A stretch of 64,000 bases of DNA from Zoroaster sp. YZ-2022 (taxonomy: Eukaryota > Echinodermata > Asteroidea > Forcipulatida > Zoroasteridae), in contig CM055819.1 of NCBI GenBank assembly GCA_029582265.1, positions 35,409,288-35,473,287 on the forward strand. The letters run 5' to 3'. Made by a program: the position numbers and the translations under genes. Shown here one piece after another: positions 19,201 through 24,193 of this stretch (the stretch's first letter is position 1; each line of letters starts with the position of its first letter). A model generated the notes under the pieces. That model did no database searches, was not told the DNA's origin, and saw nothing but the letters and a program-made list of their open reading frames with translations.

Positions 19201-20542
19201 TTATCCTGAGACATTATTGCCAAGTGTGTTATTTGACAAAAATAAAAAATCCTGAAAAATAAGTAGTAGGCCTGGGTCTCCCTTTGGTCTAGAGGACAAA
19301 GCCCCCTGAACCTCCTGGATGTTTAATTTTGGAGGATTTACAGACTCTCCACAACCCCACAAACAAGAAACTAGAGGTTTGGACACAATACAGGTTACTT
19401 ATTTCTTTCCTTGGTAGCTACTTCTTTCAAGACAAGGGTACTTCTCTTCTTTCAAGAATATTTTGAGGCAAAGGAAGATTTATAAAAATTCTGAAATCAG
19501 GAAAAATCATCAGAAATCAATGGTCTGGATTCCATCTTGGAGGGAAAAAAAATGTTTTTTGAATTTCAAAAAGTTGTTGGACAGCAACTTTTTGAAAAAC
19601 AAAAAAACTGTAATTTTGTTGGATATTTACTTAAAATATATCAGCAACTATTGTGAGGAAACTTTCATGTTTTATTTTGATGATTTATTTCATGTAAACT
19701 AGTTGGTTGAAATTAACATACGTTACCAAAGACCAGTGTTTTACCTTACATTTAAAAGCTGTATGCACTATAGACTCAATTTCTCTATTTGCATGGACAC
19801 TTTATGAGATCAAGAAACAGAATTTGTGCTGTGAAAGATTCGATTCAGTAAAAGAAAATGCAAACAAATGCACACAAAAAATTGATTACAATTTCTGACT
19901 CCAGAAAACCTATGTAAAACAGAATATAAAAGACTTAATAAAGACAAGGTACAGGATTGGTAATACAAAAAATAACCATATGGTCAAATTGTAATGTAAA
20001 ACCTACTTGTTGAAAAACTGATGATGGTTTTAATTGATCAATAATTTAGATTATGATGACTCGGGTATCAGAACACAAGTGCGATGCACTAAACTGCTCG
20101 GCCGTGGCATCCTTCAACTTAAAGCAGTCTAGCTCAAGGACAGAAGTACCATGGTCTTGGTCAGGATTAAAACCGTCATTCTGATGACTCGGCCATCAGA
20201 ACAAAACTCCAATGCAAACCACGTGGCCATGGCAACCCCATATTTTGTCTGAGAAACATTTTGTAAACAATTTGATTGAGGTCGAATTACACCCTGGGTG
20301 GTTGAAAGATTGGCAGATGAATGTACACATACGTCCATGGTAGTGTAGGGTTAATACAGTCAAAATAATATCCAAGTGCTAATCTCATTAGAATCAAACT
20401 ACATGTACTCACCGGCAGGTAGGACTATCTTGTCTCGTATTAATTTCCATACTCCCCTCTGATTGGTGCTCTGCAGGTCACCTGATCGATTATTGTCCAA
20501 TGGCTCTGTGAATGTCGGTAGATTCTCCACAAACAAAAGCAC
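813..20542 (-). CDS. NUP188: NUP188, nuclear pore scaffold nucleoporin (13 internal exons, partial)
   Basis: Nup188 is a large alpha-solenoid nucleoporin of the inner ring, where it helps anchor Nic96/Nup93-type partners. Thirteen exons are seen in minus-strand order: 20413-20542, 18196-18261, 17499-17600, 17224-17344, 13325-13412, 11487-11563, 10369-10483, 8150-8282, 6711-6828, 5276-5398, 2715-2961, 2002-2091 and 813-971. Each has AG upstream and GT downstream. All 12 junction phases agree, giving 1569 nt or 523 codons with no stop. Recognisable blocks against vertebrate NUP188 include AVETQPGL, YIYHRHDP, AAAIRD, KTGFLP and EYPVTLEFLRL. This is roughly the middle third of a protein of about 1,750 residues in vertebrates. 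The start is missing on the right (behind the TRIM gene and gap) and the end is off the left edge. Introns are full of mobile elements. Confidence 0.92.
972..2001 (-). other. NUP188 intron; one interspersed-repeat fragment
   Basis: Intron between visible exons 12 and 13. It contains one truncated copy of the repeat with the shared tail CACATGGTGTCACCGCAA (1273-1375). The remainder is unique sequence in which I see no exon. Confidence 0.5.
1273..1375 (+). repeat. interspersed repeat 'CTGAAGA/ACATGGTGTCACCGC', 5'-truncated copy
   Basis: This copy keeps only the 3' half of the family: GTTGTAACCACCAGTTCTT, then GAACTAATTACTACT, then CACATGGTGTCACCGCAA. Fuller copies are at 4262-4392, 6372-6566 and 12388-12522. 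The family has no visible coding capacity. Confidence 0.6.
2002..2091 (-). CDS. NUP188: NUP188 exon 12
   Basis: The acceptor is CCTCCTAG and the donor GAG|GTAACC. It encodes exactly 30 residues in phase 0/0, beginning VAPMSIFGCLGSQAAAIRD, which continues KRVAM from exon 11. This segment is strongly conserved in vertebrate NUP188 (VAPMS, CLG, AAAIRD). Confidence 0.9.
2310..2580 (-). repeat. 24-bp minisatellite, ~11 copies (intron array 1)
   Basis: Tandem 24-bp units on the plus strand read TTGATATTGCCCTGACCTCT plus four bases, with 3' units drifting to CCTTTCATAATGG and CTCTTGTAATGA variants. The reverse complement matches the unit of the larger array at 6838-7640. Because 24 is divisible by three, the array is open in several frames and gives false repeat 'proteins' (RTGQYHYE-like). 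It sits in the intron between exons 11 and 12. An A-rich tract at 2118-2190 lies in the same intron. Confidence 0.9.
2715..2961 (-). CDS. NUP188: NUP188 exon 11
   Basis: The largest exon in the window, 247 nt. The acceptor is AAACCTAG|T and the donor ATG|GTAAGA. One base completes a Ser codon (AG|T) begun in exon 10, then 82 codons follow, including LILNRLLLLK-like helices, PLEQALTSH, LIGLIAGYIYHRHDP and LATLLLKRVAM. Vertebrate NUP188 has matching EQAL, YIYHxHDP and LLKR motifs. Confidence 0.92.
3361..3794. mobile_element. fold-back MITE family A, copy 1
   Basis: About 434 bp with very long inverted repeats. The left arm starts TATGACATAAAACGCAATAA, continues through CGTCACGTTAGCAGTTTTT and GAAACCACCCAAAAAG, and the right arm is its complement ending GTTTTATGTCATA. 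The centre is a second palindrome built on TTTCCATnAAnAATTGGACGG. Flanking TA is a possible target duplication. There is no coding capacity. An opposite-orientation copy lies at 18505-18944. Confidence 0.85.
3859..4085. mobile_element. MITE family B, copy 1
   Basis: Terminal inverted repeats GGGACAATATC...CAACAGGGCATGGAATC and GATTCCATGCCCTGTTG...GATACTGTCCC flank about 130 bp containing CCCACATGATAAGGTCATAT and a CTG-rich stretch. A related copy in the opposite orientation is at 16395-16576. Confidence 0.8.
4262..4392 (+). repeat. interspersed repeat 'CTGAAGA/ACATGGTGTCACCGC', copy 2
   Basis: It contains GACGATCAGAGCATACTGATC, an inverted-repeat hairpin, followed by AAAACGTTGAGTTG, CTTTTCAGAACTAATTACTAC and the common end CACATGGTGTCACCGCAA. 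The GACGATCAGAG part is locally duplicated. Confidence 0.7.
4831..5192 (-). mobile_element. full-length tRNA-derived SINE with (TTA)n tail
   Basis: The minus strand starts GGAGTGTCGTGGCCGAGCGG (A box) and has B box GGTTCGAAACC. A ~230-bp body follows containing CTTGAGCAAGACACTTAACC, CTCCACCCAGGGG and GGAGCTGAGATGGTTTCAGG. The 3' end is GCGCCTTGAGCACCAC...GTGGATACGTGCGC and a (TTA)n tail at 4831-4850. The same family occurs at 9877-10255. It lies in the intron between exons 10 and 11. Confidence 0.9.
5276..5398 (-). CDS. NUP188: NUP188 exon 10
   Basis: The acceptor is CTTATAG|T and the donor GGGAAG|GTAAGT. One base completes Thr from exon 9, and AG at the end is completed by T in exon 11. It encodes AVSIRETCVHGFLHTTAGEA and on to GIDTLEQRIIDQG. 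Exact phase agreement on both sides makes the exon secure, although it is less conserved than its neighbours. Confidence 0.88.
5521..5747. mobile_element. inverted-repeat MITE family D
   Basis: Near-perfect arms of about 95 bp: TATACTGAGAATCAAAAG, ATCAAATCTTTGGAAGGACA and CCTCCACGGAAAAA on the left, complemented on the right by TTTTTCCGTGGAGG, TGTCCTTCCAAAGATTTGAT and TTTTGATGCTCAGTATA. The centre is a short AT-rich loop. No coding capacity. Single copy in this window. Confidence 0.8.
6372..6566. repeat. palindromic pair of the 'CTGAAGA' interspersed repeat
   Basis: Two copies meet head to head. The left copy is on the minus strand (ACACCATGTGAAAAT to GATCGTCTTCAGG) and the right copy is on the plus strand (AAGACGATCAGAGCATACTG to GTGTCACCGCAATTAGTC). 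The junction is near 6473. Either a template-switch product or two nested insertions. Confidence 0.7.
6711..6828 (-). CDS. NUP188: NUP188 exon 9, acceptor abutting a minisatellite
   Basis: The acceptor is CTCCTTCACAG|GT and the donor AAGAC|GTAAGC. Two bases complete Gly from exon 8. It then encodes QCSLDIFHVALHVLPVIGKP and on to GTDVAKT, and the terminal AC pairs with T of exon 10. The match to vertebrate NUP188 is modest here, but the phase fits on both sides. The 24-bp minisatellite begins about 10 bases upstream of the acceptor in gene orientation, so its units make the pyrimidine tract. Confidence 0.87.
6838..7640 (+). repeat. 24-bp minisatellite, ~30 copies (intron array 2)
   Basis: Near-identical 24-bp units (AGAGGACAGGGCAATATCAT plus TATG) run from 6838 to about 7185, then become degenerate (CAAGAG for TATGAG) to 7640, interrupted near 7440-7475. 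The unit equals the reverse complement of array 1 (2310-2580). Long apparent ORFs here are repeat translations with an 8-residue period, not genes. Confidence 0.95.
7641..8149 (-). other. NUP188 intron remainder, nothing recognised
   Basis: Unique sequence between the minisatellite and exon 8. There are short GTGT and ACAC runs near 8040 but no repeat family or exon that I can support. Confidence 0.4.
8150..8282 (-). CDS. NUP188: NUP188 exon 8
   Basis: The acceptor is CTTTCCAG|GGG and the donor GTGG|GTAGGT. It encodes GLCTTDVDTATSQDLLACVV, then FVQREIFASFHNWRYARFDD and ENV, ending with one base of a Gly codon finished in exon 9. Vertebrate NUP188 has the same pattern, with a C-V-x-FV run, a conserved HxWRY and an acidic/basic stretch. 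An open frame on the plus strand here is only its shadow. Confidence 0.92.
8495..8577 (-). repeat. tRNA-derived SINE, 5' head fragment
   Basis: The minus strand begins GGGTGCCATGGCTAAGCGGT (A box region) and reaches a B box GGTTCAAATCC, then stops within the body. It matches the head of the SINE at 9877. Confidence 0.75.
8667..8732 (+). repeat. duplicated 5' terminus of TIR element E
   Basis: CCAGAAGTCTATTACC through CTAGTCCACGGCATAGTA repeats the first ~70 bp of the complete element that begins at 8733. It is either a local tandem duplication or a nested partial element. Confidence 0.7.
8733..9243 (+). mobile_element. non-autonomous TIR transposon family E, copy 1
   Basis: About 510 bp with terminal inverted repeats TACCAGAAGTCTATTACC...TGAAGTGTG and CACACTTCATGTTGGCAATAGACTTGTG. 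Internal landmarks shared with the copy at 11704 are CTAGTCCACGGCATAGTACT, AACAATGGATTTGGG, AAGGTCTCAAAAAGAAGCA, CTAGTTCTCCAGGAAACTAG and TGGTATGGATTACAGCAGGC. No intact ORF. A DNA-transposon origin is inferred from the structure. Confidence 0.8.
9244..9876 (-). other. NUP188 intron, nothing recognised
   Basis: Unique intronic sequence with a short internal duplication: CACCAAGTATGCCGT plus TTTGTACAGTTTGA recurs at about 9708 and 9755. No exon-like segment with matching splice sites was seen. Confidence 0.4.
9877..10255 (+). mobile_element. full-length tRNA-derived SINE with (TTA)n tail, copy 2
   Basis: The head GGAGTGCCATGATCGAGCGG carries the A box and GGTTCGAATCC is the B box. The body matches the 4831 element (TTGAGCAAGACACTTTACC, CTCCACCCAGGGG, GGAGCTGAGATGGTTTCAGG). 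The 3' end is GCGCCTTGAGCACCAG...GTGGATACATGTGC with a (TTA)9-10 tail. The 3' end resembles the LINE 3' end at 12895-12937. Confidence 0.92.
10369..10483 (-). CDS. NUP188: NUP188 exon 7
   Basis: The acceptor is GTTTTCAG|C and the donor CTCAAG|GTTTGA. It encodes GEGIYPAEYGKLLTGHEQPT and then GEYPVTLEFLRLVRTLLK. The first base completes Ser (AG|C) from exon 6, and the exon ends in phase 0. The EQPxGEYxVTxxFLRL pattern is diagnostic of NUP188. Confidence 0.93.
10484..11486 (-). other. NUP188 intron with a short tandem repeat
   Basis: Mostly unique sequence. It has a 26-bp tandem repeat at 11290-11390 and several CCACT/CACTCC-containing stretches that resemble one another loosely (10845, 10945, 11030, 11150). 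No exon seen. Confidence 0.4.
11290..11390 (+). repeat. 26-bp tandem repeat, ~3.5 copies
   Basis: The unit ATGACAAATACACCAAGGAC plus AAGACA is repeated three times with almost no divergence. It decays into CAAGACCACGACAAGACCAG, which suggests recent expansion. Confidence 0.9.
11487..11563 (-). CDS. NUP188: NUP188 exon 6
   Basis: The acceptor is TTTTTTTCAG|GTATGG and the donor GTCAG|GTAAAT. It encodes VWQSLQKTGFLPHTGNVYTD and VSVAV, plus AG of a Ser codon. VWxxLxxTGFLP is highly conserved in NUP188 orthologues. Confidence 0.93.
11704..12191 (+). mobile_element. non-autonomous TIR transposon family E, copy 2
   Basis: It begins TACCAGAAGTCTATTA and ends with the complementary AACAGACTTCTGGTA. 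The internal landmarks are those of copy 1 (AACAATGGATTTGGG, AAGGTCTCAAAAAGAAGCA, TTCTAGGAGCTAGTTTTATC, TGGTATGGATTACAGCAGGC). The internal 11910-12000 part differs, so the two copies are old or from subfamilies. Confidence 0.82.
12388..12522 (+). repeat. interspersed repeat 'CTGAAGA/ACATGGTGTCACCGC', copy 4
   Basis: CTCCTGAAGACGATCAGAGT begins the copy. ATATTGATCAAAACATTGAG, CCACCGGTTCTTCTCAGAAC and TTTACATGGTGCTACTGCAA follow. It directly adjoins the LINE fragment at 12537. Confidence 0.65.
12537..12937 (+). pseudogene. LINE 3' end: reverse transcriptase C-terminus plus 3' UTR tail
   Basis: A 5'-truncated non-LTR retrotransposon fragment. The plus strand encodes SLNDCAPLYTSDLLKCYAPS, then RKLRSSAQFLL and FEVVAPCLWNDLPLYIRESQ before the stop at 12781. 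This is the characteristic C-terminal tail of L2/CR1-like reverse transcriptases (YxPSRxLRSS, then WNxLPxxIR). The 3' UTR ends AAAGCGCCTTGAGCACTTCG and GTGGATAGTATGTATAAATG, then a trinucleotide tract. Truncation at the 5' end is normal for LINE insertion. Confidence 0.82.
12938..13027 (+). repeat. compound (CCG)n/(ATC)n microsatellite
   Basis: GTCGCCGCCGTCGCCGTCAT is followed by (CCG)8-9 and then (TCA)9. It sits exactly at the 3' end of the LINE fragment and probably grew from the element's simple-repeat tail. An apparent proline/serine-rich ORF here is an artefact of the repeat. Confidence 0.9.
13325..13412 (-). CDS. NUP188: NUP188 exon 5
   Basis: The acceptor is TTTTTTCCCAG|C and the donor AACAG|GTAAGC. 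It encodes LSSLTNPPLSLLSVCIKCIT and VMAGHQPKQ. The first base completes Ser (AG|C) from exon 4, and the exon ends in phase 0 before VWQSL of exon 6. The spacing of the PP and C residues follows vertebrate NUP188. Confidence 0.9.
13645..14171. mobile_element. possible TIR element (CATTAACCCTAAC termini)
   Basis: The ends CATTAACCCTAAC...CC and GG..GTTAGGGTTAATG are inverted, and both sides carry CCTCCAAAATCCTTCA nearby. The interior contains a (TGTT)6 tract at 13760-13785 and an AAAATCC/GGATTTT hairpin at 14110-14150. No ORF. Moderate support only. Confidence 0.5.
14215..16262 (+). repeat. 82-bp satellite array, ~25 copies, in an intron
   Basis: The monomer of about 82 bp reads GTACTCACAGAAGCAGTTTG, GCCAACGTTACCAATGCTGT, ACCTTCCCTTCAATGTATAT and CTTGATTCAAAAGAGAGTAA plus GC. 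Copies at the left have ATAC/AAAG variants and those at the right (15780-16240) alternate two subtypes, one with TTTTTCCAACATGACC. A SINE/LINE-tail fragment interrupts it at 15561-15649. It lies in the intron between exons 4 and 5. Confidence 0.95.
15561..15649 (-). mobile_element. SINE/LINE 3'-tail fragment inside the satellite
   Basis: The minus strand reads TGCGCCATGAGCATCG, GATGGATACCGGCGCA and TTACAAATGTTC, ending in (ATT)n. This is the same architecture as the 3' ends of the SINEs and LINE (GCGCC-TGAGCA, GGATAC, TTATTATTA). It replaces about seven bases of one satellite monomer. Confidence 0.7.
16395..16576. mobile_element. MITE family B, copy 2 (opposite orientation)
   Basis: CAACAGGGCATGGAATCGGT and its complement CTGATTCCATGCCCTGTTG bound about 180 bp containing AATTACTGGCTCATTTATGC and CCTTATCATGTGGGGTATTA. 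These match the reverse complement of the copy at 3859-4085. Confidence 0.8.
16571..16889. mobile_element. MITE family C, copy 1
   Basis: About 319 bp bounded by TTTAACCCTCCTACTAT and ATAGTAGGAGGTTAAAG. The interior is rich in GGTCAAAATnAGTCAAAA-like motifs in both orientations. It directly abuts MITE B. A relative with inverted order is at 21288-21849. Confidence 0.8.
17224..17344 (-). CDS. NUP188: NUP188 exon 4
   Basis: The acceptor is CCTCCACAG|GC and the donor TCAAG|GTGCGG. It encodes VQVGQAEAIVDLVTHILEAD, WSLSSKLQPITDCLYVLIS and a split codon (AG|C). Vertebrate NUP188 has the same IxDLVxxxxxxD-x-S and L-x-PIT pattern. Confidence 0.9.
17499..17600 (-). CDS. NUP188: NUP188 exon 3
   Basis: The acceptor is TTTTTGTCAG|GT and the donor CCTCAG|GTGAGT. 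It encodes ELIRWNADFSGWQLFHCLID, WLLVRIRQGNPPS and one base of Gly. The RWxxxxSGWxL pattern ends what is probably the small beta-rich (SH3-like) insertion known in Nup188 and returns to the helical solenoid (inference). Confidence 0.88.
17601..18195 (-). other. NUP188 intron holding one MITE
   Basis: It contains the inverted-repeat element at 17910-18080 and otherwise unique AT-rich sequence. An apparently spliceable segment inside the MITE (18041-18130) was rejected because phase and conservation do not require it. Confidence 0.5.
17910..18080. mobile_element. inverted-repeat MITE family G
   Basis: The arms GTCACAAATGG plus AAGGGCGCCCTCGCTCAGA and the complement TCTGAGCGAGGGCGCCCTT plus CAGTTTGTGAC are about 32 bp. 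The inner parts also pair (TTGGTTCATGCATG with CATGAACCAATGCATG). Length is about 171 bp with no coding capacity. Confidence 0.8.
18196..18261 (-). CDS. NUP188: NUP188 exon 2
   Basis: A 66-nt exon with acceptor TTTACTACAG|GC and donor CAGGG|GTGAGT. In the frame imposed by both neighbours it encodes DHCDGFSIPAGTLGGQLQQD and RG. A second open frame in the same bases looks helical but leaves both junctions out of phase, so it was rejected. The IPxGTxG turn pattern suggests the start of the SH3-like insertion. Confidence 0.82.
18295..18504 (-). repeat. diverged 82-bp satellite monomers, inverted
   Basis: Three degenerate units on the minus strand carry GAAGCAGTTTTTGTCAAC, ATTACCAGTGTTGTATC and CTTCCCTTTAATGTATATCT. 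These are recognisable as the 14215-16262 satellite. They lie in the intron between exons 1 and 2, about 2 kb from the main array. Confidence 0.75.
18505..18944. mobile_element. fold-back MITE family A, copy 2 (opposite orientation)
   Basis: It starts ACATAAACACAATAAAGG, CCGTCACGTTAGCAGTTTTT and CCGAAACCGACCAAAAAGTG, and ends with the complementary arm ...TTATTGTGTTTTATGT. Arm-by-arm it is the reverse complement of copy 1 at 3361-3794, including the central TTTCCGTCCA palindrome. Confidence 0.85.
18945..20050 (-). other. NUP188 intron, nothing recognised
   Basis: Unique AT-rich sequence. Short plus-strand open frames at 19463-19702 and 19707-19898 have biased, low-complexity composition and no splice or homology support. 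Confidence 0.45.
20055..20112 (-). repeat. tRNA-derived SINE head fragment
   Basis: The minus strand GGATGCCACGGCCGAGCAGT to CATCGCACTTGTGTTCTGAT matches the tRNA-like head of the SINEs at 8495 and 9877, without the B box. Confidence 0.6.
20172..20245 (-). repeat. second tRNA-derived SINE head fragment
   Basis: GGTTGCCATGGCCACGTGGT on the minus strand, then TTTTGTTCTGATGGCCGAGT. This is another diverged SINE head about 100 bp from the previous one, perhaps a tandem insertion. Confidence 0.55.
20413..20542 (-). CDS. NUP188: NUP188 exon 1 of those visible
   Basis: The acceptor is TTTATTAG|GTG and the donor GCCG|GTGAGT. It encodes VLLFVENLPTFTEPLDNNRS, GDLQSTNQRGVWKLIRDKIV and LPA, plus one base of Gly. 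VEN/LPTF and VW-L-RDK are in the order found upstream of the SH3-like region in vertebrate NUP188. It starts in phase 0, so further 5' exons must exist, but none was found between 20543 and the gap. Confidence 0.87.
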
Positions 20543-22047
20543 CTAATAAACACACACATGAAAATGAATATGACGAACATCTTTTATAATGGTTCATTTT
20601 CATTCACAGCACCTCAAGTAATTGAATGGCTAATGAAAACTAAGTGATTCTTGATGTTGAAGTTAACTTGCACAAAGAACATTTTGTGTACCTGGATGTG
20701 AATGACCTTTGACCTTAGTCTGAGTACTACATGCATATTATAGTGCGCACATGACCATGCAAAGTGTAATGTACAATTAATGCATGACACGTGATCCACT
20801 GAATCTGAAAGTCGACTGGAAAATTTGCAGTTTCCATTTTGTACATGTATTTCCTTCCTGCAAGCAATTGTGTCATACTCGTATTTTACCAGAGCTTAGT
20901 TTGAATTTCATCTTAAAAAAGTATATTTAAACATCAGGAGAGAGCATTATCTTCTGTCAAAATTCCAGTTCATGTAAGTTGACATTCTTTTAGTTGAGAT
21001 TAGTCAAAGGAAACTATGGGAAACTGCACTATTTTGTTATCTCCAAAATCACAAATGCTCACAGATTAACTTAGGGAGTGTCTCAAATGTTGGAAAGGCT
21101 GGAACATTCCACTGAGAGAACACCACACCACTTCTAGGGAATAAGTAAATGGTCCATGGGAATACCACCATGCTCTCAATGAAACGTTCCACTGGGAACA
21201 CACATGCATGCATTGCTCTAAGACTGTTCCTGGGGATTGTTCTCGCTGGGAACATCGAAAGTTAAAGGCCAAAAAAGCCAGTAGCCATTAACACTCCTAC
21301 TTTTGCTGAATTTCAATGGCAAGTACATGTAGCTATTCGCACCGTGCATGAGCTATTGAGGGCACATGTTGTTAGATCACTGTGGGTGAAAGGGCAGCAA
21401 TAGTGCATTGTCTTGGGCATATTTTGCAGTTGATGTGCGTACGCGCGGAATATCTTCAGTGATCATTGGCTGGCAGAAGTACACTGTACACGCACGTGAA
21501 GTACTATAAAATACAATGTACGCACATAAAGTATACGCACAACGCTCACTTGACGCCAATCATCAAGACACTGGGTGCAAATTCACTGCAAGAGGGCTAC
21601 AATGTGCACAGAGCAAAAAGTGGTCAAAACTAGTCAACTGACTGTTTTGACTGTTGACCCAAATGTGCACACAGGGGCATTTTGACTGGTTTTTACTGTC
21701 ATTTTGACCACCCTCAATAATACCAAACAATTTTGATCTGTAAATGTACTTACTAAATGTAAGGTTTGACAATGTTGGATTTTTCAGTGCACCTTGCAAA
21801 GTATCTAAACATTTTGACTGATTTTGACGCTTGCAATCACACAAGGGTTAACGAACCAGCATGATTCAATGATAGCAGTGTGCTTGGTCTATATGGTATG
21901 CGATTTTATTTTGTACTTTTATTTTATTTCAATTACATTACTAATTTCTATTACAAAATACACCCTGATATATTTACCATTCATCATTTCTTGCCTGCCA
22001 TACTGTACCTTCAAGAAATTTACTTGTAGCTATTTAACTTAATTGTA
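20543..22047. other. sequence between NUP188 exon and TRIM gene
   Basis: It contains MITE C copy 2 (21288-21849) and unique sequence with GGGAACA/TGTTCC short inverted motifs at 21110-21255. No additional NUP188 exon with compatible splice sites was seen. Confidence 0.5.
21288..21849. mobile_element. MITE family C, copy 2, interrupted
   Basis: It begins TTAACACTCCTACTTTTGC and ends ACACAAGGGTTAA. The right 260 bp matches the reverse complement of 16571-16889 (AAGTGGTCAAAACTAGTCAA, GACTGGTTTTTACTGTCATT, TTTGACCACCCTCAATAATA). About 240 bp at 21330-21590 with no counterpart is probably a later insertion. Confidence 0.65.
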
Positions 22048-22070
22048 ATTTCTATTGTTTCAATTTACAG
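22048..22070 (+). promoter_or_regulatory. probable 5' UTR splice acceptor of the TRIM gene
   Basis: A pyrimidine-rich tract (TTTCTATTGTTTCAATTTACAG) ends in AG 27 bases before the start codon. A single coding exon preceded by a 5' UTR intron is common for such TRIM genes, so the promoter probably lies further left. Confidence 0.55.
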
Positions 22071-22097
22071 TAATGTGAACAATAGTGAATTCAGAAG

Positions 22098-24074
22098 ATG
22101 GCGGCCAATATCACAGCAGAGTCGGTGTTGGGTAAAATCAGCAAAGATCATTTAGAGTGCCCTATCTGTATGAAATGTTACACACAACCTAAACTGCTGC
22201 ACTGTCGGCACAGTTTTTGCCTTAACTGTCTGCAAGAAATGAGAGATAGGCAGGATAAGGAGAACAGAACGCTGACTTGTCCAGTATGCAGACATGTAAC
22301 AATATTGACAGAAAAGGAGGTTGCTGGTCTGCCTAATGACTTTAAATTGAGTGCCCTGGTGGAGGAAGTCACTATGCAGGAAAAACTACTACAAGGTCAG
22401 GGGTCAGAGATCAAATGTCAAGCCTGTGATGAGGGGAACCGGGCAATCTCAAGATGTATGGACTGTGATCACTTTCTGTGTCAAGAATGCCAACGAGCAC
22501 ATCAACGTATGTCTATGATGATGAAATCTCACCAAATATATACGCTGGCTCAGTTGCGATCAGGTGAGATTACCTACAAGAGTAAACTGAGAGATTTCAC
22601 TCCAAAATGTGAGACACACACCGATCAGAATATCAGCCTGTACTGCAACACATGTGAGAAGTTAATATGTCTCATGTGTAGTGTTCTAGATCATGTTAAT
22701 CCCAAACACTCCCTGGTAGACCTTTCTGAGGCTGTAAAGAAATGCAAACAAGATGTTGCACAACTGGTGGCAAAAGTAGAAAAGAGCAAAACAGAATTGA
22801 ACAATGCCTTGAGTGCTACAGAAAAGTACCGCAAGAATCTGGACTCTATGTATGCAGATACCAACAAGAAAATCTCCAGAAAAGCTGACAAGGAAGTTAC
22901 CAAAATCAGAGAGGAAGAGCGAAAACTGAAGCAAGAGGCAGAGAAGATTTATAAAGACAGAGTCAAGACATTTGAAATTGCTCGTAGTAAAAACAGCAAA
23001 GAAGCAACCCAGGCAGTGAACAAGTTGGATGAGGTGAACCGACTGATGGATCAAGGGAGTCATTGTGAGATTCTAGCTCTTCTGCAAAAACTCTTTGATT
23101 ACCTCAAAGAATTGACAGAGATACAGCCAGAGAAAGTGTCTGACAGGTTGTCCTTCATGGACTTTGAAGAAGGTGAAGGGTCACTTGGGAGACTGGTTCT
23201 GGAAGATGAGTCAAACATTGAATTAAAAGCTGCAGCTGAGGAATCACTAAGACCTGGAAGTATGTGTCTGAAAGAGAAATGGGTCCTCAAAACAGATATA
23301 AAGAGATTTGGACCAAAACAGACAAAGTTTGAATGGGCATATCATGTTGCTTCCTTCAGCAGTAATGAAATAGTTGTGGTAGATACTACACACAAACTGT
23401 TGATTACTTTTACACCAGAGAGCAAATCCCAATCCACTGTCATCCCACAAAGACTACAAATCAAAGATCTTACTGTTCCACGCCGTATAGCAGTGAATAG
23501 GGATGATCAGCTGATTGTTCTAGACAGTCAAACAGTCAAGATCTTCAATAAGAAATATCAGTTCCTCTATCAGGTCACACCAGGTAGAGGGTCAGACAGT
23601 CAACCATCATGTCTTGCAGTGGATGACAACAATCTGATAGCAGTGGGTTATGAGTACAAGAAAGTGATATTTCTACACAACCCAGATGGATCCCTCATCA
23701 AAATGCTGCCTGCTCCAGGGATTGGTCATAATTTGACTACATGCAAGCAGCAGTTTATCTACACTGACTGGAGGAGCAATAAGTTAGTATCAGTAGACTA
23801 CAATGGTGTCATGGTATTCTCAGTTGATGTCACCAGTGATAGGATGTCTCAATTCATCCCTACTGGTGTGTGTTGTGATACAGATGGCAGCATATATGTT
23901 GCTATGTGTGATAAGCTCACTTCATCAGGTGACATTCAGCGATTCAGTCCTGATGGCAAGTACATTGAGTGTGTCATCAAGGATTGTGGTCCACCATGGG
24001 GCATCACATTCACACCAGGTGGTGATCTGGTTGTGGCTGTATATGAATCTGTTCAAATCTATCACCGTGTGTAA
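22098..24074 (+). CDS. TRIM family RING/B-box/coiled-coil/NHL-like E3 ubiquitin ligase
   Basis: A 658-residue uninterrupted frame. RING C3HC4 at residues 21-64 (C21, C24, C36, H38, C41, C44, C61, C64) would bind an E2 and two zinc ions. B-box 1 at about 107-145 (C107, C110, C120, C123, C128, C131, H135, H145) and B-box 2 at 171-204 (C171, H174, C183, C186, C191, C194, H199, H204) follow. A Lys/Glu-rich coiled coil spans about 210-345 for dimerisation. The last ~270 residues form short blade-like repeats (IVVVDTTHKLLITF, IAVNRDDQLIVLDSQTVKIF, CCDTDGSIYVAM, ITFTPGGDLVVAV) typical of an NHL/six-bladed propeller for substrate binding. It resembles TRIM2/3/56-like genes that are expanded in marine invertebrates. 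The start has a good context (AAGATGG). All zinc ligands are present, so the gene looks functional. Confidence 0.93.
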   Translation: MAANITAESVLGKISKDHLECPICMKCYTQPKLLHCRHSFCLNCLQEMRDRQDKENRTLTCPVCRHVTILTEKEVAGLPNDFKLSALVEEVTMQEKLLQGQGSEIKCQACDEGNRAISRCMDCDHFLCQECQRAHQRMSMMMKSHQIYTLAQLRSGEITYKSKLRDFTPKCETHTDQNISLYCNTCEKLICLMCSVLDHVNPKHSLVDLSEAVKKCKQDVAQLVAKVEKSKTELNNALSATEKYRKNLDSMYADTNKKISRKADKEVTKIREEERKLKQEAEKIYKDRVKTFEIARSKNSKEATQAVNKLDEVNRLMDQGSHCEILALLQKLFDYLKELTEIQPEKVSDRLSFMDFEEGEGSLGRLVLEDESNIELKAAAEESLRPGSMCLKEKWVLKTDIKRFGPKQTKFEWAYHVASFSSNEIVVVDTTHKLLITFTPESKSQSTVIPQRLQIKDLTVPRRIAVNRDDQLIVLDSQTVKIFNKKYQFLYQVTPGRGSDSQPSCLAVDDNNLIAVGYEYKKVIFLHNPDGSLIKMLPAPGIGHNLTTCKQQFIYTDWRSNKLVSVDYNGVMVFSVDVTSDRMSQFIPTGVCCDTDGSIYVAMCDKLTSSGDIQRFSPDGKYIECVIKDCGPPWGITFTPGGDLVVAVYESVQIYHRV

Positions 24075-24193
24075 ACACAGATAAAGAAACAGACAACATA
24101 AGAACAGAAAATTACGTAAAATGCTGTACATGTAAACCTGACAATTCGACTGTACAGTACAACATTGGTATCGTCAAAAAAACAAATGATTAC

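Noticed and set aside
22178..24131. Minus-strand ORFs within the TRIM gene
   Set aside because: They are antisense shadows of a gene with all RING and B-box zinc ligands intact on the plus strand.
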